A stretch of 64,000 nucleotides of DNA from Phoronis australis (taxonomy: Eukaryota > Phoronida > Phoronidae), in NCBI GenBank assembly GCA_002633005.1, contig NMRA01000003.1, positions 1 to 64,000 on the forward strand, given 5' to 3'. Below the pieces are notes generated by a model. It ran no database searches. It was not told where the DNA came from and saw only the letters and a program-made list of their open reading frames with translations. The position numbers and the translations under genes were made by a program. Position 1 is the stretch's first letter. Each line of letters begins with the position of its first letter. Below are positions 46,001 to 58,700 of this stretch, piece after piece.

Positions 46001-49000
46001 TCTAAGATTATCACATTAGTGTTCCATGTAAATACTGTGATGACGTCAACCCAGACGAATAGACCGTTCGTAGCCTCAGGACGATGTTACAAGACGGTAC
46101 TACCGTGAAATCCACTCAAATAACATTCAACCAGTGTGTTGACACCACCGGGTTTTGACTTGAAAACACAACGGTTAAGCTGGTCTACAGCAGAAAAATG
46201 AGTTAATCCGGCGACAAGTCCTTCAATAAATTGCCTCCATACCAGAGTACTTCTGTCCCAGTCATTCTTTTCCAAATAATTATTTAGAATTCAAGTTGCC
46301 AAACTAAATCACACTTAAGAGAACACAAGCAAGCCAAGTATCTACGCTAGGTGACACAGTTTCTGTTACAATTTATGAATGCCTTCCCGAACACATGGAA
46401 GTGATATAATAGATCACAGACCGTGTCTTCTATACTTCGATGTGTTCATAATTATTTGGCTAAACCTTTATTCCGAAATTGTGAAGGAGAAGCGCAAAAC
46501 CTTTGTTATCTTAAGTCTTAAGAACCCTGCGCCCGGTTGCATGAATTAAACAGTCCCAAGTAAATTCAGTTTAGTTCCCTAAATCTTCTGTGTATTTGTG
46601 AAAACACTGATTGTCCTTCTAATGCTGTTTGAGTCGCATTACTAAGCCAATATCTGACTTTGATACAAATCGAGAGTGAAGTCTACGTTGAATTCTCAAT
46701 ATTATTGAAAATAAGTAGGGATCTTTTTATGCAACGCCCCTTAATTTAAGTCCCGAATTATTTTGATTGAATTAAGAGCTCAGCTTTTAATTATATAATT
46801 AGAAAATGTCATTAGCCAAAGAAAAGCTCATAATAAAGATAAAATGATACAAAAATATTACATCCGTGAGTAAAGAACGAAACAAATCTGCAAAAGATCA
46901 GGGAACTAAGGTGAGTTCCTATTTGGGACTCTTTTATGCAACCGGGCTCTAGGTTCTGTTTCATGAAAGTGACGTAAGATGTAAGGCAGAAATTTGGTCA
47001 CAAATTTAGCTAAGTCATTATGGGCATTTTAGGAGGTGGCGAAAATGTGAGCCCCCGGTCGGTATCGGTCACTACATCAAAACACCGACACACCACTTTA
47101 GCTGATATCAGGCAATTTCTGAGCCTCAAATAAACACCAGAAAAGAGGTACCGCGTCGCGGCATCAGTTTTCAAAACAACCATAGACCCCGGGGCCAGGG
47201 GTCTCATCTTTGTAATCGAAATCGAACTGAAAATTGTTTTTGACGTTTTCCGTTCTACTTTAATACATTTAACTCAAGATAAGTGTCTATAATTCTGTGC
47301 TTGAGTATGTTACGGTTTACGTGGATGACTGTCTAAACCTAGTTTGAACTTGATGACACCATCACATCATTAAAGTCATAAGTTCGAAGCTGAACTCGAA
47401 TTTTCGAGTTTTTACTCGAATTTATTGCTCCAATCTAGGGGTCACCAAGTCCGAATTTGGACCAGAAACCCATCAGTGTACCCGAGGATAGAAGAATGAA
47501 AACTTATCTGAGTTCACAGGACAGAGAAAAACCAACGATAATTTTGAGTTCGATTTCGAGCACGAAGATTAGTCCTTGGTCCCAGAGCCCAGGATCTAGT
47601 GTCTGAACAGACTCGACTTAGACTCTGAATATGCATGTCTACTCGACCCATGCGCTGCAATTGGTCAATTTTCGAGTCGGATTTTGGATGCACTAGCCTA
47701 AACCCCGAGTTTTTAGTCTAACCCGGGTAAAAAACAGCAGGTTAAATTGAAAAAAAAAATACCGAGTCACATCGGCGAAATGGTCTGAGAATCATACCAA
47801 TCAATTTTGAATGGACACAATAATGATGTTTAACAAAGTTTGTCAATTACCAAACAGAAAGGGCCAGGCTTTGGTACTGAACGTCCGGGTTACGTTGTGC
47901 TGATGTTGGAGAACTCCTCAGGCTTAAACGCTCTTAGTCTATTTAAACAAATACATTGGAGATCATAAACGAGAGGATGAAGGTCACTTTCAGCGACGTA
48001 GTACATTATTCGTTAGATAAATTAAGTTGTTTCCAAATGACAGCCTCATTAATTACGCACTATGTTAAAACATTCACAATACTGACCTATGTCGGTGACG
48101 CATATTGATCGGCATTTTTGAAGACACTGAATCCTGCTGCATTAGACAATAGTATGTAGGATGAATTTTGAAATAACTCATGAATACAAACTGGCATAAC
48201 GGTTCTCTTTCATGAAACTTTTCGAAATGCTATTGGCTTGCTACCTTCAATCTGGGCTAAAATGAGAAGTCAAAGTGTTTGACCAAGAAAAAATTGCATA
48301 ATCACCTGTCAAGTGTCAGCTCTTCTAACTGTCCCAGATCACACGCGATGCTCTCGAGACCAACATCTGACACTTTGGGACACCACGAAAGATCAAGAGA
48401 ACGAAGCTTACGAAGATTTTCGGCAAGCAGTTCTACGCCATCGTCAGAAATCTTACTACAACCAGACAAACTCAGTGTTGTGATATTTGGCAGACAATGG
48501 ACGAGATTAACAATCCCGTGATTCGTGATCTCCCAGCAGGAGTGTAGCCGTAGAGCGCCCAAAGTGTAACTCTGTTTGGTACTGAAAAAAGACAACGCCG
48601 TGTCTGTCACGTGATATGCTTGTAGGGTGAGCTCGTGCAAAGAGGGCAGCATTTGAGAAATGGCACCAACAGTGTCGTCTGCAATGTTGATGCAGTCAGT
48701 TATACTAAGACATACGATCTTGGGGTTAAGAAAAGACCATAGACCTCCTTCAGTTATTTCGTTACATCCTGAGAGCTCCAAGCGATAGACACATTCCATT
48801 TTTTCCAAAGCAGTTTCCAGTGTGTTGTCCGAGACACTTGAGCATCTTAGAGATAGCGAACGAATAAGTTTCCGGCAGTGTGGGAAATTGACCAGCATGT
48901 CGTCTATGTCACCATCCCCAGCACCAAAGAGAGAAATAGAATCAAACCCTCTTTTCTCTAAGCTTTGGTAAAACATAATGCGACCTTCGCCGTTACCTTC

Positions 49001-49405
49001 CCAAGTCTTGCAGTTTAACACCGGCGTCAGGCCTACCCAGAAGCACGAGTTGTACAACACGTCCCGCCATCTCTTGCACACCTGCGTCAACACACAGCGT
49101 TCGCAAGCTTGAAAAAACATGAAAAAATATTTGAGGAAATTTCCATCCATGAATAATTCTTCTACTGTGTTTGGTTTGCTAGTGATCGGAATGTCTCTGG
49201 TCCTCTGCTTTGTCGTGGGTTTCTTCAAAATTCCAGTGATGGTACCGTATACTTTTCCAGCGCCACTACACGGTGAAGGCAGGAGAGATGCGCCGGTTTT
49301 TGATGGACTACTTACGGGAGGCGTTTCTTGCTTGCTGCTTTTATACATCCCAAGCCGCTTGATTCCACTTGTAAGTTCAGCGTACGCTTTACTGATAGTC
49401 GACAT
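43061..49405 (-). CDS. FBXL16: FBXL16-like F-box and leucine-rich-repeat protein (3 exons, complete)
   Basis: FBXL16 is a cytosolic F-box/LRR protein; the vertebrate form binds SKP1 and regulates ubiquitination and stability of client proteins. Exons in order: 48306-49405, 44039-44187, 43061-43209, giving 465 aa (human about 479). The ATG at 49405 has A at -3; the frame extends upstream through a GTG at 49411, but without another ATG. A low-complexity N-terminus (1-85) precedes the F-box (about 88-135, [19 protein letters not shown], then FWVGLTPVL). Cysteine-containing LRRs of the AMN1 type fill the rest, with stretches almost identical to human: [42 protein letters not shown]. It ends ELTNCPGAS...MPRCLILK, like human MPRCLVIE-type ends. 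Both junctions keep the frame (AG|A and G|GC). Intron 1 (about 4.1 kb) is filled with MITEs. Confidence 0.95.
45612..45864. mobile_element. 253-bp MITE with GGGCGCACCCAG ends and G-runs
   Basis: ATGGGCGCACCCAGAGGGCTT at the left is mirrored by AAGGCTGGGTGCGCGCAT at the right. The interior has runs of nine or ten G or C and carries CCCCCCAATTGGCAAAGTGG. Flanks CAACAT and CAACAC may be a degraded target duplication. It lies in FBXL16 intron 1. Confidence 0.75.
46521..46957. mobile_element. 437-bp MITE with GCCCGGTTGCAT ends
   Basis: AGAACCCTGCGCCCGGTTGC at the left is mirrored by GCAACCGGGCTCTAGGTTCT at the right, and the inner sequence (ACAGTCCCAAG against TTTGGGACTCT) extends the inverted repeat to about 40 bases. 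It lies in FBXL16 intron 1. The GGTTGCAT core resembles the ends of the smaller elements at 36032 and 51609. Confidence 0.8.
47191..47590. mobile_element. About 400-bp MITE with CGAAATCGAACT inner ends
   Basis: The left end GGGGCCAGGGGTCTCATCTT...AATCGAAATCGAACTGAAAA is mirrored by TTTTGAGTTCGATTTCGAGC...CTTGGTCCCAGAGCCC. It is the best-defined copy of the family also seen at 39057 and 41040, and lies in FBXL16 intron 1. Confidence 0.7.
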
Positions 49406-50570
49406 GGTCACACTTGATAACGCAAAGCGGTGCCACCGAAAATTTGTACGCTTGTCAATGAATTCTTTCAGAATCCGCTTCTACAGAGCGCCATAACCCA
49501 TGCATGCCATTCAAGGATCTTTACTTGACTTCTGTAATGGGTAACACAAATATTGCCTTATGCTAGTGCCTTGCACTAGTATTGATATTTATACTCCCGA
49601 GGTCTACTAAATCTATACACATGCGAGAAACGTCGCTTATGACGACACTAAAATCGATAGAGATTCCTCGTGACCAAGACTAAATGCGGCATTAGTTCAG
49701 CTCACTATATCGAAGTATTATAATGAGTCTGAACGCATAATTTCAAAGCTGAGTATTGGATTTCTCCTTAATTGATTTAACAATGTTGGTCTACAGCGCG
49801 GGTGGAGAACTAGGCATGCATAGTAAAATAAATGTCGCTATTGTTCAAGTTCTGTACCTAAATATAGGATATGTAAGTCAAGTGCATGTATGTCTGGTTT
49901 AGCCATCTTTTCTTTTCGTTATTCTGTATCAGACACGCTCTGTCATGTACCAGTCCACCGTCAGTCAGTTGCTAAATTCTAGGATTTTCGGAAATCATGA
50001 CCGCCTACGTCATATTTGACTCACAGACACGGCATTCTACTTGTTTAAAGTAATAACGCACTTCGCAGTGTCCAACGACACCTGACTTTTACTTTTTCGA
50101 TTACAAAGCACTTCAAATTACTTTTTGAATAAATTTATACAACAATTATGGATTGAAAGCTACTACAGTGTTTTAGGAAGTTACCCGAAAGCCTGGGTGT
50201 TACATAAAAGTTTGGCGCAGTAAAAATGATCAAAATTGTTTCCATCTCGACATTGAAAAATGACCCCGGGTCGCTTTTTCACAGGATCTAAAATAAATGT
50301 GAGGACTTTCAACCAATCAAAAGGTCATACCGCCGTTGTTGAAAACGGTTCAGCTATAGACGAAGGGTCAAAAAGGGGGGGGGGACATTTTCAAAAGTTT
50401 CGTGTAACCAAGTACTTGGCTGACGAATAGCCCGCAATGGAAGAAAACCAATTTGAGGGCGGTTACATGAAACTTTTTTATTGCAAAATAGGAACATAAC
50501 TGACAGGAGCGTATAAGTCCTTTTTATTTTCCATGTACTTGAATGTTTTTTGGACCACACTAATATACGA
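49406..50570. other. Upstream region of the FBXL16-like gene
   Basis: This should hold its promoter and 5' UTR. I see no TATA box I trust and no other gene. Confidence 0.35.
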
Positions 50571-50574
50571 GGTA

Positions 50575-51570
50575 TTTTTTGTGACAGGTGACATTTCAGA
50601 TATTCATTCATTACTGTATACAGACGATATGTTGTTGTGCACGAGTACTCCAGTGAATCTGCAGAGATTGTTGAATTGTCTCAATAGCTATTGTATGGCG
50701 TACAGTACGCCAGTAAACCTTAAAAAACAACAGTATTGTATTTAGAGATGGAGGTCCATCGCGAAACTACGAAAGATAATTCTTTAACAAGGATTATGTG
50801 AAAGTGGTTAGCTATACTATAAGAATTTGGGACTCGTGGTTACTATCAAGGCGTGGACTACAGCGACAACAAACCTTGCTAGACAAGTCTCTAGTTTACT
50901 GGCTGTCATCGATAGGTTCATCAACGATGCAAAAGTTTTCCAATGTCGTGATTCCCTTTTGAATTATATGAAAATCTCATATACCCGTCATTGTGTTATG
51001 CTCTGAAATATGGAGGTGTATGGAACACTGAAAATGCATTTACGTTTTTGTAAAATGGTTCTTGGAGTAGGAACCGCCTGATCTAATGCTGCAATTTTAA
51101 GTGAACATGGGAGGTTCTCCTCTGTATAATACATATTGTATTACTTTGATTAAATCCTGGTTTAAAATTCTAAAGATGTCATCTGAAAAATACACGCTAA
51201 CAGCTGATGGCATGCTCTATAAATTAAATAGTTTTGGCAAGTCCACTAAGTATAATTGGGTATCGACAGTTAGAACAACTGATCGAAATAGGGTTTCCAC
51301 GAAGTCTGGCTAAACGAGGGTGTAATTCGCGAAGGAACAAGTTTTGGTATACAGATATTCACAATAAGAGAAAATTATACTATTACGAAATTGAAGGAAA
51401 ACTTTGACGTAGAAACACACATAAAATTTAATTGCCATGAGTTTTCATCCAAACTACCTCGAGATTTCGTTGTTGAAACCATGATTTACAAGCAGAGAGT
51501 GGTGAACTTTTAAAATTGATATGATGATAGAATATACCCCTTCTGTGCGAGGAAATCTAAATACCTTATG
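50575..51570 (+). mobile_element. Non-LTR retrotransposon fragment, reverse transcriptase C-terminal part, dead
   Basis: SLLYTDDMLLC matches the reverse transcriptase catalytic box (YADD, here YTDD), followed by NLQRLLNCLNSYC and PVNLKKQQ, the usual palm-to-thumb order. Further on, FRDGGPSRNYE, LARQVSSLLAVIDRF and SWFKILKMSSEKY match the C-terminal region of LINE polyproteins of marine invertebrates. Stops and frameshifts interrupt it throughout. The piece is 5' truncated, as is typical. Confidence 0.8.
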
Positions 51571-51608
51571 TCTTTTGCGATTTCCGACGTTTGATCAATT
51601 TCATTCAT

Positions 51609-51754
51609 CTGGGCTGGATTGCATAAAATTATCCGCTGGATAAGTTTGATTGTTGCAAGACGTCAGGTGCATTGTTCAATGTAACAATATGGCGCGTGAT
51701 AATGCGACGTCATTGTTGCTATACGGTGTATAATTTTTATGCGACTGGGCCCTG
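51609..51754. mobile_element. MITE, GGTTGCAT-ended family, copy 2
   Basis: CTGGGCTGGATTGCATAAAA...TTTTTATGCGACTGGGCCCTG is the inverted-orientation partner of 36032-36189, with the same internal GACGTCAGGTGCATTGTTCAA and GATAATGCGACGTCATTGTT. It sits next to the first LINE fragment. Confidence 0.75.
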
Positions 51755-52059
51755 ATGGTGGATTGTAAAAGTGACATTGTTTAATTTCGTGATTTTCACG
51801 CTGAGACAAAAATAGAGAGGTTATGCAGAGAAATGTTGGTTACCTAAGTTTTACGAACCTGGACGCTATTATGGTACTATTTGCCTGAGTGTTATTTTAT
51901 ACAATGGAAATACAACAGTGATAAAATTGAACACTAGAAAACAGAGAACCCGAAATTTCTGTGATCAATAATTTAGAACCTAAGACTAAGTATAAAAAAA
52001 ACCCCGGAGGTTAATAATTTAAAAGAAAAAGTTGTATTTGATATTCAAAAGCACGCAAT

Positions 52060-53480
52060 AAATAGAAACTTTTCATGACTTATTAAATCTTAATTCTGAT
52101 ACCACATCTGAAGTGTTTAATGATCTATTGTACAGCCCAATATTACAGTGAAAACCCGGTTTGGAAAGCATCACGATCCAGTTTTGAGTTGCGATGTACT
52201 GTAATCTGGGGTGGAAAAGACTGTTTTGAAGCCAAACTCTAACAAAGCTGTAGGAACCCAGAATATACCCTACAAAACATTTAAAAACGAAAATTCTATA
52301 AAGATACCTACACGATTATTTCAAATGTTTTGACAGAGGTATCACTCAATGAACTAGGGGGAATTTTGTGATTACACTTACCATTGACGGATTTAGAGGG
52401 GGCCCACCCCCCTAAAATTTCTCCCAGATTCCATTTGGCAGTTCGGGGTGCAAATATCTGAGTCAGACGTGCCCCCCAACTCAAAATCCTGGATCCGCCC
52501 CTGCTTTAGTTACTCCAAAGAAAAGTTCATGCGATCCGAGAATATTACCGCATTGTGTCTATGAAATTATTCAGTTGTGTAATAAATAACCAATTTTTAA
52601 AGTTTGCTATGCTAACGAACAAAATGGCTTCCGTAGGAGTGGAGCTGGTATTGATCGTATTTTTGCTTAAACGTCTATTATTAGAAACCGTGCTGTACAG
52701 CATTTCTCGACATTCAAAAGGCTTTTGACTGGACGGATAGAAATTAACGTAAATACTAAGTTCTGGGAATGATTTAATTTATGGTAGTTAATTTCATGAT
52801 ATTGTTAAGTTAGTTCTTTCAAAATCGCTTGACATGTGTATCGCTCTACTGAGTGGTTCCCAAGAAACAAACAATGGCGTTAGACAACGGGAAAATATTT
52901 CTCTCACAATTATGAACGATGTAATAAGTTAGCAACATAGGTGCATAGGTTGAATATTTAAATAGCTCTGTGTCGTTTTTATGCTGAGGATATCATTATG
53001 ATAGCAGAATCTGCGAATTCTATACAGCCAGCGGGTAATCTGGTAAAAAATGATATAGAAAATAGAGCTGTGAGGTTTTACCTTGGTGTCCATTAATATT
53101 CTTCAAACCACGTGGTTAACGGTGATATGGGATGGCAATTCAATAGCGGAGTTGCAACCGAATCGCATGTCCGGAAATTAGGCTACTGGGATTGTTGATG
53201 GTAAACGTGAAAAGGGTGAAAAGGGAAGTCGCTCCCTTTAACTTACCCAGTGCATAAAGTCATTTGCGTATGTAATTGGTCTTCAGAAGTTAAACATGTT
53301 TTTTCGAACTGAACAGTCAAGATTCGTTTATTAGTGGCCTTTAAAGAATACGGCGCATTAGATGCTAAAAGGGATTTAAAATAAGCATTTTTAAACAATT
53401 TATTGCTTCACCAAGATACACAGTCAAGAGGTGGGATATGACAGTGAAATGGAGTGAAATCATTCACAACTCGGATGTTG
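52060..53480 (+). mobile_element. Second non-LTR retrotransposon fragment, dead
   Basis: NKAVGTQNIPYKTF, NYRIVSMKLF, NGFRRSGAGIDRIF (after a frameshift) and FYAEDIIMIAES are recognisable in order, covering the fingers and palm of a LINE reverse transcriptase. The catalytic box reads YAED, with the first aspartate replaced, and several stops and shifts are present. It overlaps in domain content with 50575-51570, so it is a separate copy. A MITE at 52382-52503 interrupts it. Confidence 0.75.
52382..52503. mobile_element. 122-bp MITE nested in the LINE fragment
   Basis: CATTGACGGATTTAGAGGGG...TCCTGGATCCGCCCCTG has imperfect inverted ends of the CAGGGGCGGATCCAGG type common in animal genomes. 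It splits the reverse transcriptase sequence between FVITL and the NYRIVSMKLF segment. Confidence 0.75.
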
Positions 53481-54110
53481 TGCGATGACTCCATTCTGTT
53501 GAATTTTGGTGTAAATCCTAAGCTTTCCTATCACAACTTAAAATTTTAAATTTCCTGCCAAAGGGAAAGTAATGGAGACTGGTAACAAGCGACCAATAAG
53601 TAAGACTCCCATTGTGCCTGGGGTTACTTCTTCTTTGGCATAGAGGAACAAATTGACATCGTAACACGACCCTTTTACAGCCTATATAATTAAAGTAGAT
53701 GTTGATATGTTCACAAAAGTTAAATTGCCTCCTCCTCCTATAGAGGCCACTAGTATCCAATCTCACGTGAAAGTGTCCCACCACTTTGCACGCTCTTTGC
53801 AATGGAACAGTTACTACAACGAACACTAGGTTAAAGAACTTAAAAGTTTATTTTTTGAATTAGTATCCTCAGCAATAAAAAGGAGTTTACATTCAATAGA
53901 TTCACCGTTAACCCCTAAGTAAAGTTTTTTACTAATATTATAAACACAATGAAGTGAATACGAAAACAGTATTCACAACACTGATGAAGGTGTTCAAACT
54001 ACATGAATGACAATGGCACCTATTATATGACAACTGGTAATTACACAGCAGTTGCACCTTCTCACACAGAAACATAAACCACACCTATAGAGATTCTACC
54101 TTCCTCTTGC

Positions 54111-54332
54111 ATCATACAAAAGACTGAGACTGTTTAAGAGGAAGGTGTCTTTAGATAACTCAGTACAAAACATATACCCACACAAAGAGACTCTTATTTT
54201 CCATCATACAAACGTCTGAGAATGTTCGAGTAAGGTGTCTTTAGATAACCCAGTACAAAACATATACCCACACAAAGAGACTCTTATTTTCCATCGTACA
54301 AAAATCTGAGAATATTCAAGAGTAAGGTGCAA
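54111..54332. repeat. About 92-bp tandem duplication
   Basis: Units containing GGTGTCTTTAGATAACYCAG and CACACAAAGAGACTCTTATT begin near 54122 and 54211, with a partial third at about 54304. It lies downstream of the ABCG gene, possibly within its 3' UTR. Confidence 0.85.
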
Positions 54333-54850
54333 TAAGCCAGTATGTACTGTATTAAGCCTACCTGATCAACAGAAAAAAGCAACATAACTGCTGATTGTCT
54401 TGATTTTAATAGTATAAGAATTACCCATCTCCTTTAAATGATATCCAAAACTAAGATAGTCAATAACATGCAAAAAGCAATTACTTTGAATGACTGATAA
54501 CTGTTAATAACACTTGCTATTAATTAAAATATATGACTGAACAACAATACTTACAATGAATCAACAAACATGAGCATACACATTTCCTATAAATATCAAT
54601 GGCAACGTAACTGAAAGATCTCAACCTCCTCAAATCTAGCCCCCAGTAACATGCTCAAGATCTCTTTTCTCGATTCTTCGGGTGAGTGAACCCTATTAAC
54701 TTGGTTTTAACCCTTAACCCTTAAGTGGCTATGCCTTCCATCACAAAAACTAACAACTTACCGTAATGAAATTGGTTTCAAATTGTTCCTCGGTCAAACA
54801 GGAAGTGATGCCGAGACTTAGAAAGAATTGACAGTCTGTCACTTCATCAG

Positions 54851-54903
54851 ACCAAGGTCAAAATTTCCGGTCCTGCCATGACCGGAAAATTTATGAGCTT
54901 GGT
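54851..54903. repeat. Hairpin with about 22-bp arms
   Basis: ACCAAGGTCAAAATTTCCGG followed by TC is mirrored, with small gaps, by GACCGGAAAATTTATGAGCT followed by TGGT, around CTGCCAT. ATTCCGAGCCCTG at about 54943 nearby resembles a right end of the CAGGGCTTGGAAT element family. Confidence 0.7.
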
Positions 54904-55464
54904 CTAAGTAAATAACGAACTGCCCATTATTCCGAGCCCTGAGATCACTTTTAAACTGAATAACGAACAAGACAAGACTAACTTCATAATGCTAAATGGT
55001 CTAAATCAAACTTCTTTTTTTGACAAAAAGCACGGGTTTAATGTTGCTTAAAAGTTACAGCTACACTTTTTTATATCAAAATGAAATACTCTTCAATAAA
55101 CACCAATTGTAAAAATAGACTTCGAAAATAGCAAATACTATCATGTTACGTGATACAATGTTGATGCTTCAAGAGTCAATTAACAGTACATGACTAACAA
55201 CGTGACTTGTTTGTTTTGTGCATAAAGCAATATGATTTCTAATAATGCATGATTAATAAGCACCTAAAGGATACTTTACTAATAGATTAAAACTTATCAA
55301 ATCAATGAAGAAAATAAAGAAATCAACAAATTCTATCTGATATAAACGAATGAAATTGTTACAAAACAACAAATCATGAGGCCAATCTGACATGATTTTT
55401 TTTCTTGTTGCCAACAAGCATCTACAAGTTTACAAATTTGATGTGGTACTCAATATGAAAAACT

Positions 55465-55740
55465 CAGTCAGTAGCCAACTTGGTGTCTCAACCTTGACAA
55501 GATACTTGTTATAAACCCGCAGTCAATAGTCAGCTAGTTGTCGTAACGTTGATGAGATACTCATTATAAAACCACCAGTCAATAGCCAGCTTGTTGTCCA
55601 AACGTTTATGAGATACTCAACGTAACCAGCTTGTTGCTTCAACGTTGACGAAATAATCATTATAATGAACCCCTCAGTCAATAGCCAGCTTGTTGTCTCA
55701 ATGTTGAAGAGATGCTCATTATAAAACCACAACAGGCAAT
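55465..55740. repeat. About 55-bp tandem repeat in the ABCG 3' UTR
   Basis: Five diverged units carry AGTCAATAGCCAGCTTGTTG and GAGATACTCATTATAA. They begin about 25 bases after the ABCG stop codon on the minus strand, so the ABCG mRNA would contain the array. Confidence 0.85.
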
Positions 55741-55764
55741 TTGTGGTCCTAACTGCTCCCATGG

Positions 55765-58700
55765 TTACTTTATCTTCTTTATCCGTCTCAACTGTATATA
55801 AGTCAGGGTCATACAGATCACTGTAATACACACCTGGGCTACAATATTCACCCACAAGTCCCACATTGTAGTGTGAACAATTCCTTGTAGGTCTAAGTAA
55901 TCAGTACCAAGAGTGCTGCAATGACCAAGGATATTGATTTTAATGCCAACAATAACTACGGCAAAATCTCATCAACTTCCAACAAAAATAAAATAGCTAA
56001 CATTGAACTTTCCATTTTTCTGGCATTGCTGAAAATTACAATTTCTCAAAACATTTTCCATTAGTAGCTATGATAGAGAGCATGAACGTGGAAAACCATG
56101 AACATGGCGCTGGATATCTTCCATGGAACAAATGCGAAAATGAAATTTCACACCTCTGCCACACTGTGTCCTAAATTGGAGAGATTATACCATAAGGCAT
56201 AAATAAAAATAACACACAATAACACATAACTGACGAGTCAACAACAATGGCAATGTTGGCAATAATAATACTACAGTTGATGATGATTATGGTATGAGGT
56301 GACAACATTATGGTACGAGGTGACAACATTATGGTACGAGGTGACAACATTATGGTACGAGGTGACAACATTATGGTATGAGGTGACAACAATGAAGACA
56401 ATGCTGATGTGTAAAGTACACCACCTGTGCCAACACTGTAGGTGACACTGATTGACAACTAAGAAACCAATCACAATCATGAAGTTAATAACACCAAAGA
56501 TATGGACGCTGACGCAAGCACTGCTTAAAAGGACACTTCTAATTACGTCACCCCACACGTGCTGACACCGATGACAGAAGGATGACTTTGCCAATGACAT
56601 TGACCGACAGCCTGGAGACAGGACTTGTGCAACAAACGCTGAATGTGAGATGGTGGGCAACAATTATGTGTAAAATTCATGTCAATTAGATGGCCTACAA
56701 CATGGGCCAATCAATAAGAAAGTGAGGAAGGTTCAGTCAACAATAGAATAGTCATAAGAAAATGACAAATCATTAGAGAACCGTAAGTTATAGAGAGTAA
56801 CGGATACCATACTTCTTGCAAATCTTGACAAGATCTAATCACCCAAGACTTCTCACAAAGATTCATCCAGAGAGGTATGGTCTCTAAAGACAAAGATAAA
56901 AAAGACCACCCCAGCACTGCTTTTCGTCTGTTTCCAACAAAAAATGACAGGACTCAAGCCTTTGGTGAGACACCCACTGTGTGAAAATGACATGTTAATC
57001 GGACAAGAAATAAAACTGGTTGTGTGTGAACAAATAAACTTTATGACGTATCCAAAATGTTGACTTCCTCTCACTATCAATGACTTCCAGAAAAATCTTA
57101 AAATGAGCACACCAAACGTTTATCACCTCCCCACAGGGAATATTTTGTTATATGAACTAGTGAGTTCAGCTTGTTACAGTTCTTTGTGACAGAAAGATAT
57201 CAACATTCAAATCAAGGAGACTTACCAAGTCTGACCAGTGGCAAGAGACAAAGTTGCGTTCGAAGTTGTCCCACAAAACTTGAGCTCTTTCAGCTCGTTG
57301 ATACTCAAAGCCTAGAATAATCAGAATCACTGATAATAATAATTTTAAAAATTAGCGCAGTGTTCATTAACCTTTGTACGAAGAACTGTCAAGGAGATAT
57401 ACAAGAAAATCTAACAGGATGAAGAAACTTTTGAGAACACGAACTGCAGAGAATGCAGGGCTTGGAATGACCGATGATGAAAGAAGAGGAAATTTTTCCA
57501 GGTGAAGTATTCCACAAATAAATAAGCTTGTGTGATAGAAAATATACTTCTTGTGTTATAAAGTTTAACTAAAACAAACCTTTTTGCAGGAAATAAGTCA
57601 AAATAATGATAAAAAAAGAGGAAACTGGAAATCAGATAAGAGGAAATCCAAACCAAAAAAGAGGAAAACCTCTTAAAAGAGGAAAATTCCGAGCCACTAA
57701 AATGACAGTTGGCTGAAAAGTTGACTTATACGGGCCTAAATATGATCTCAATTGGGCCTTGGAATACTTTTCAATTTCAACTACACCACTTTCCCCTATT
57801 GTTCAGCCTAACATTACTACATAGAAGTTGACTTCATGCAAGCAAGTGTTGTGCACTAAATTACTGTCAGCTATTTTTAAAATAAAACATGGTAAATATG
57901 TTTATAATTAAAAAAATCCTACATACCGACAAAGAATACTTGACAATACTGAAGTATTGTAACCAGTGCAGCCATGGACCAACCGAGTCCAAGTTCACAA
58001 GTAGTCCACTAAATATCTGAAACAGAAAGACTTCGCACATCAAGGGAAGACTGCAGTCATTTTCGAAACTCCAAGTACTTAAGATAATACAAACAGACAG
58101 TTAAGTTAAAGGCGTCCTGAAACGTGTTTTTCTTAGATTGATTTAGTCATCACATGACGTCTCCATTCCACAGGCATGTAAGTGCCACTACGGGACATGC
58201 CACTAAAAATATGTAGGTGTACAAAAATATTCATCATGCACATTCTTTGAATTTTAACTCATGTAGCATGATGATAAAGCAATGCGGAAATCCGTTTTCT
58301 CACGAAAAGAAAGTCAATGCATTTCTACACGTATTGCAATCTTAAGGCTCACCATCATAAAGACATAACACAGACTGATAAACAGGTTGGCAACAGATGG
58401 CAGGTTGACACTGGCACTGATGGCAAAGGCCAGGCTAGAGGCGGACAGTGTGGTGGTCAACAGGCTGAGAAGGAAGAAGAAGAACTTGCCAACGTCCACT
58501 TGAAAGCCTGCAGGTAGTAGTGACCACATTTCATGCACATGTCAACACAGACTCAAGCTGCAGTAAATCACTATGGCAGAACAGGTACAGCCAGCTCTAC
58601 ATTCATATCCAACAGATTTTGCAATATCAATGAGGTAACATTTAGGAGAAAATACTACCAACCCATTGCACTAAGCTCAACATGCACAATGCACATTACA

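Noticed and set aside
49406-49411. Start of the FBXL16-like gene at 49411
   Set aside because: That codon is GTG; the ATG at 49405 has a good context.
56288-56392. CRISPR-like array
   Set aside because: The 21-bp units follow one another without spacers and the genome is animal.
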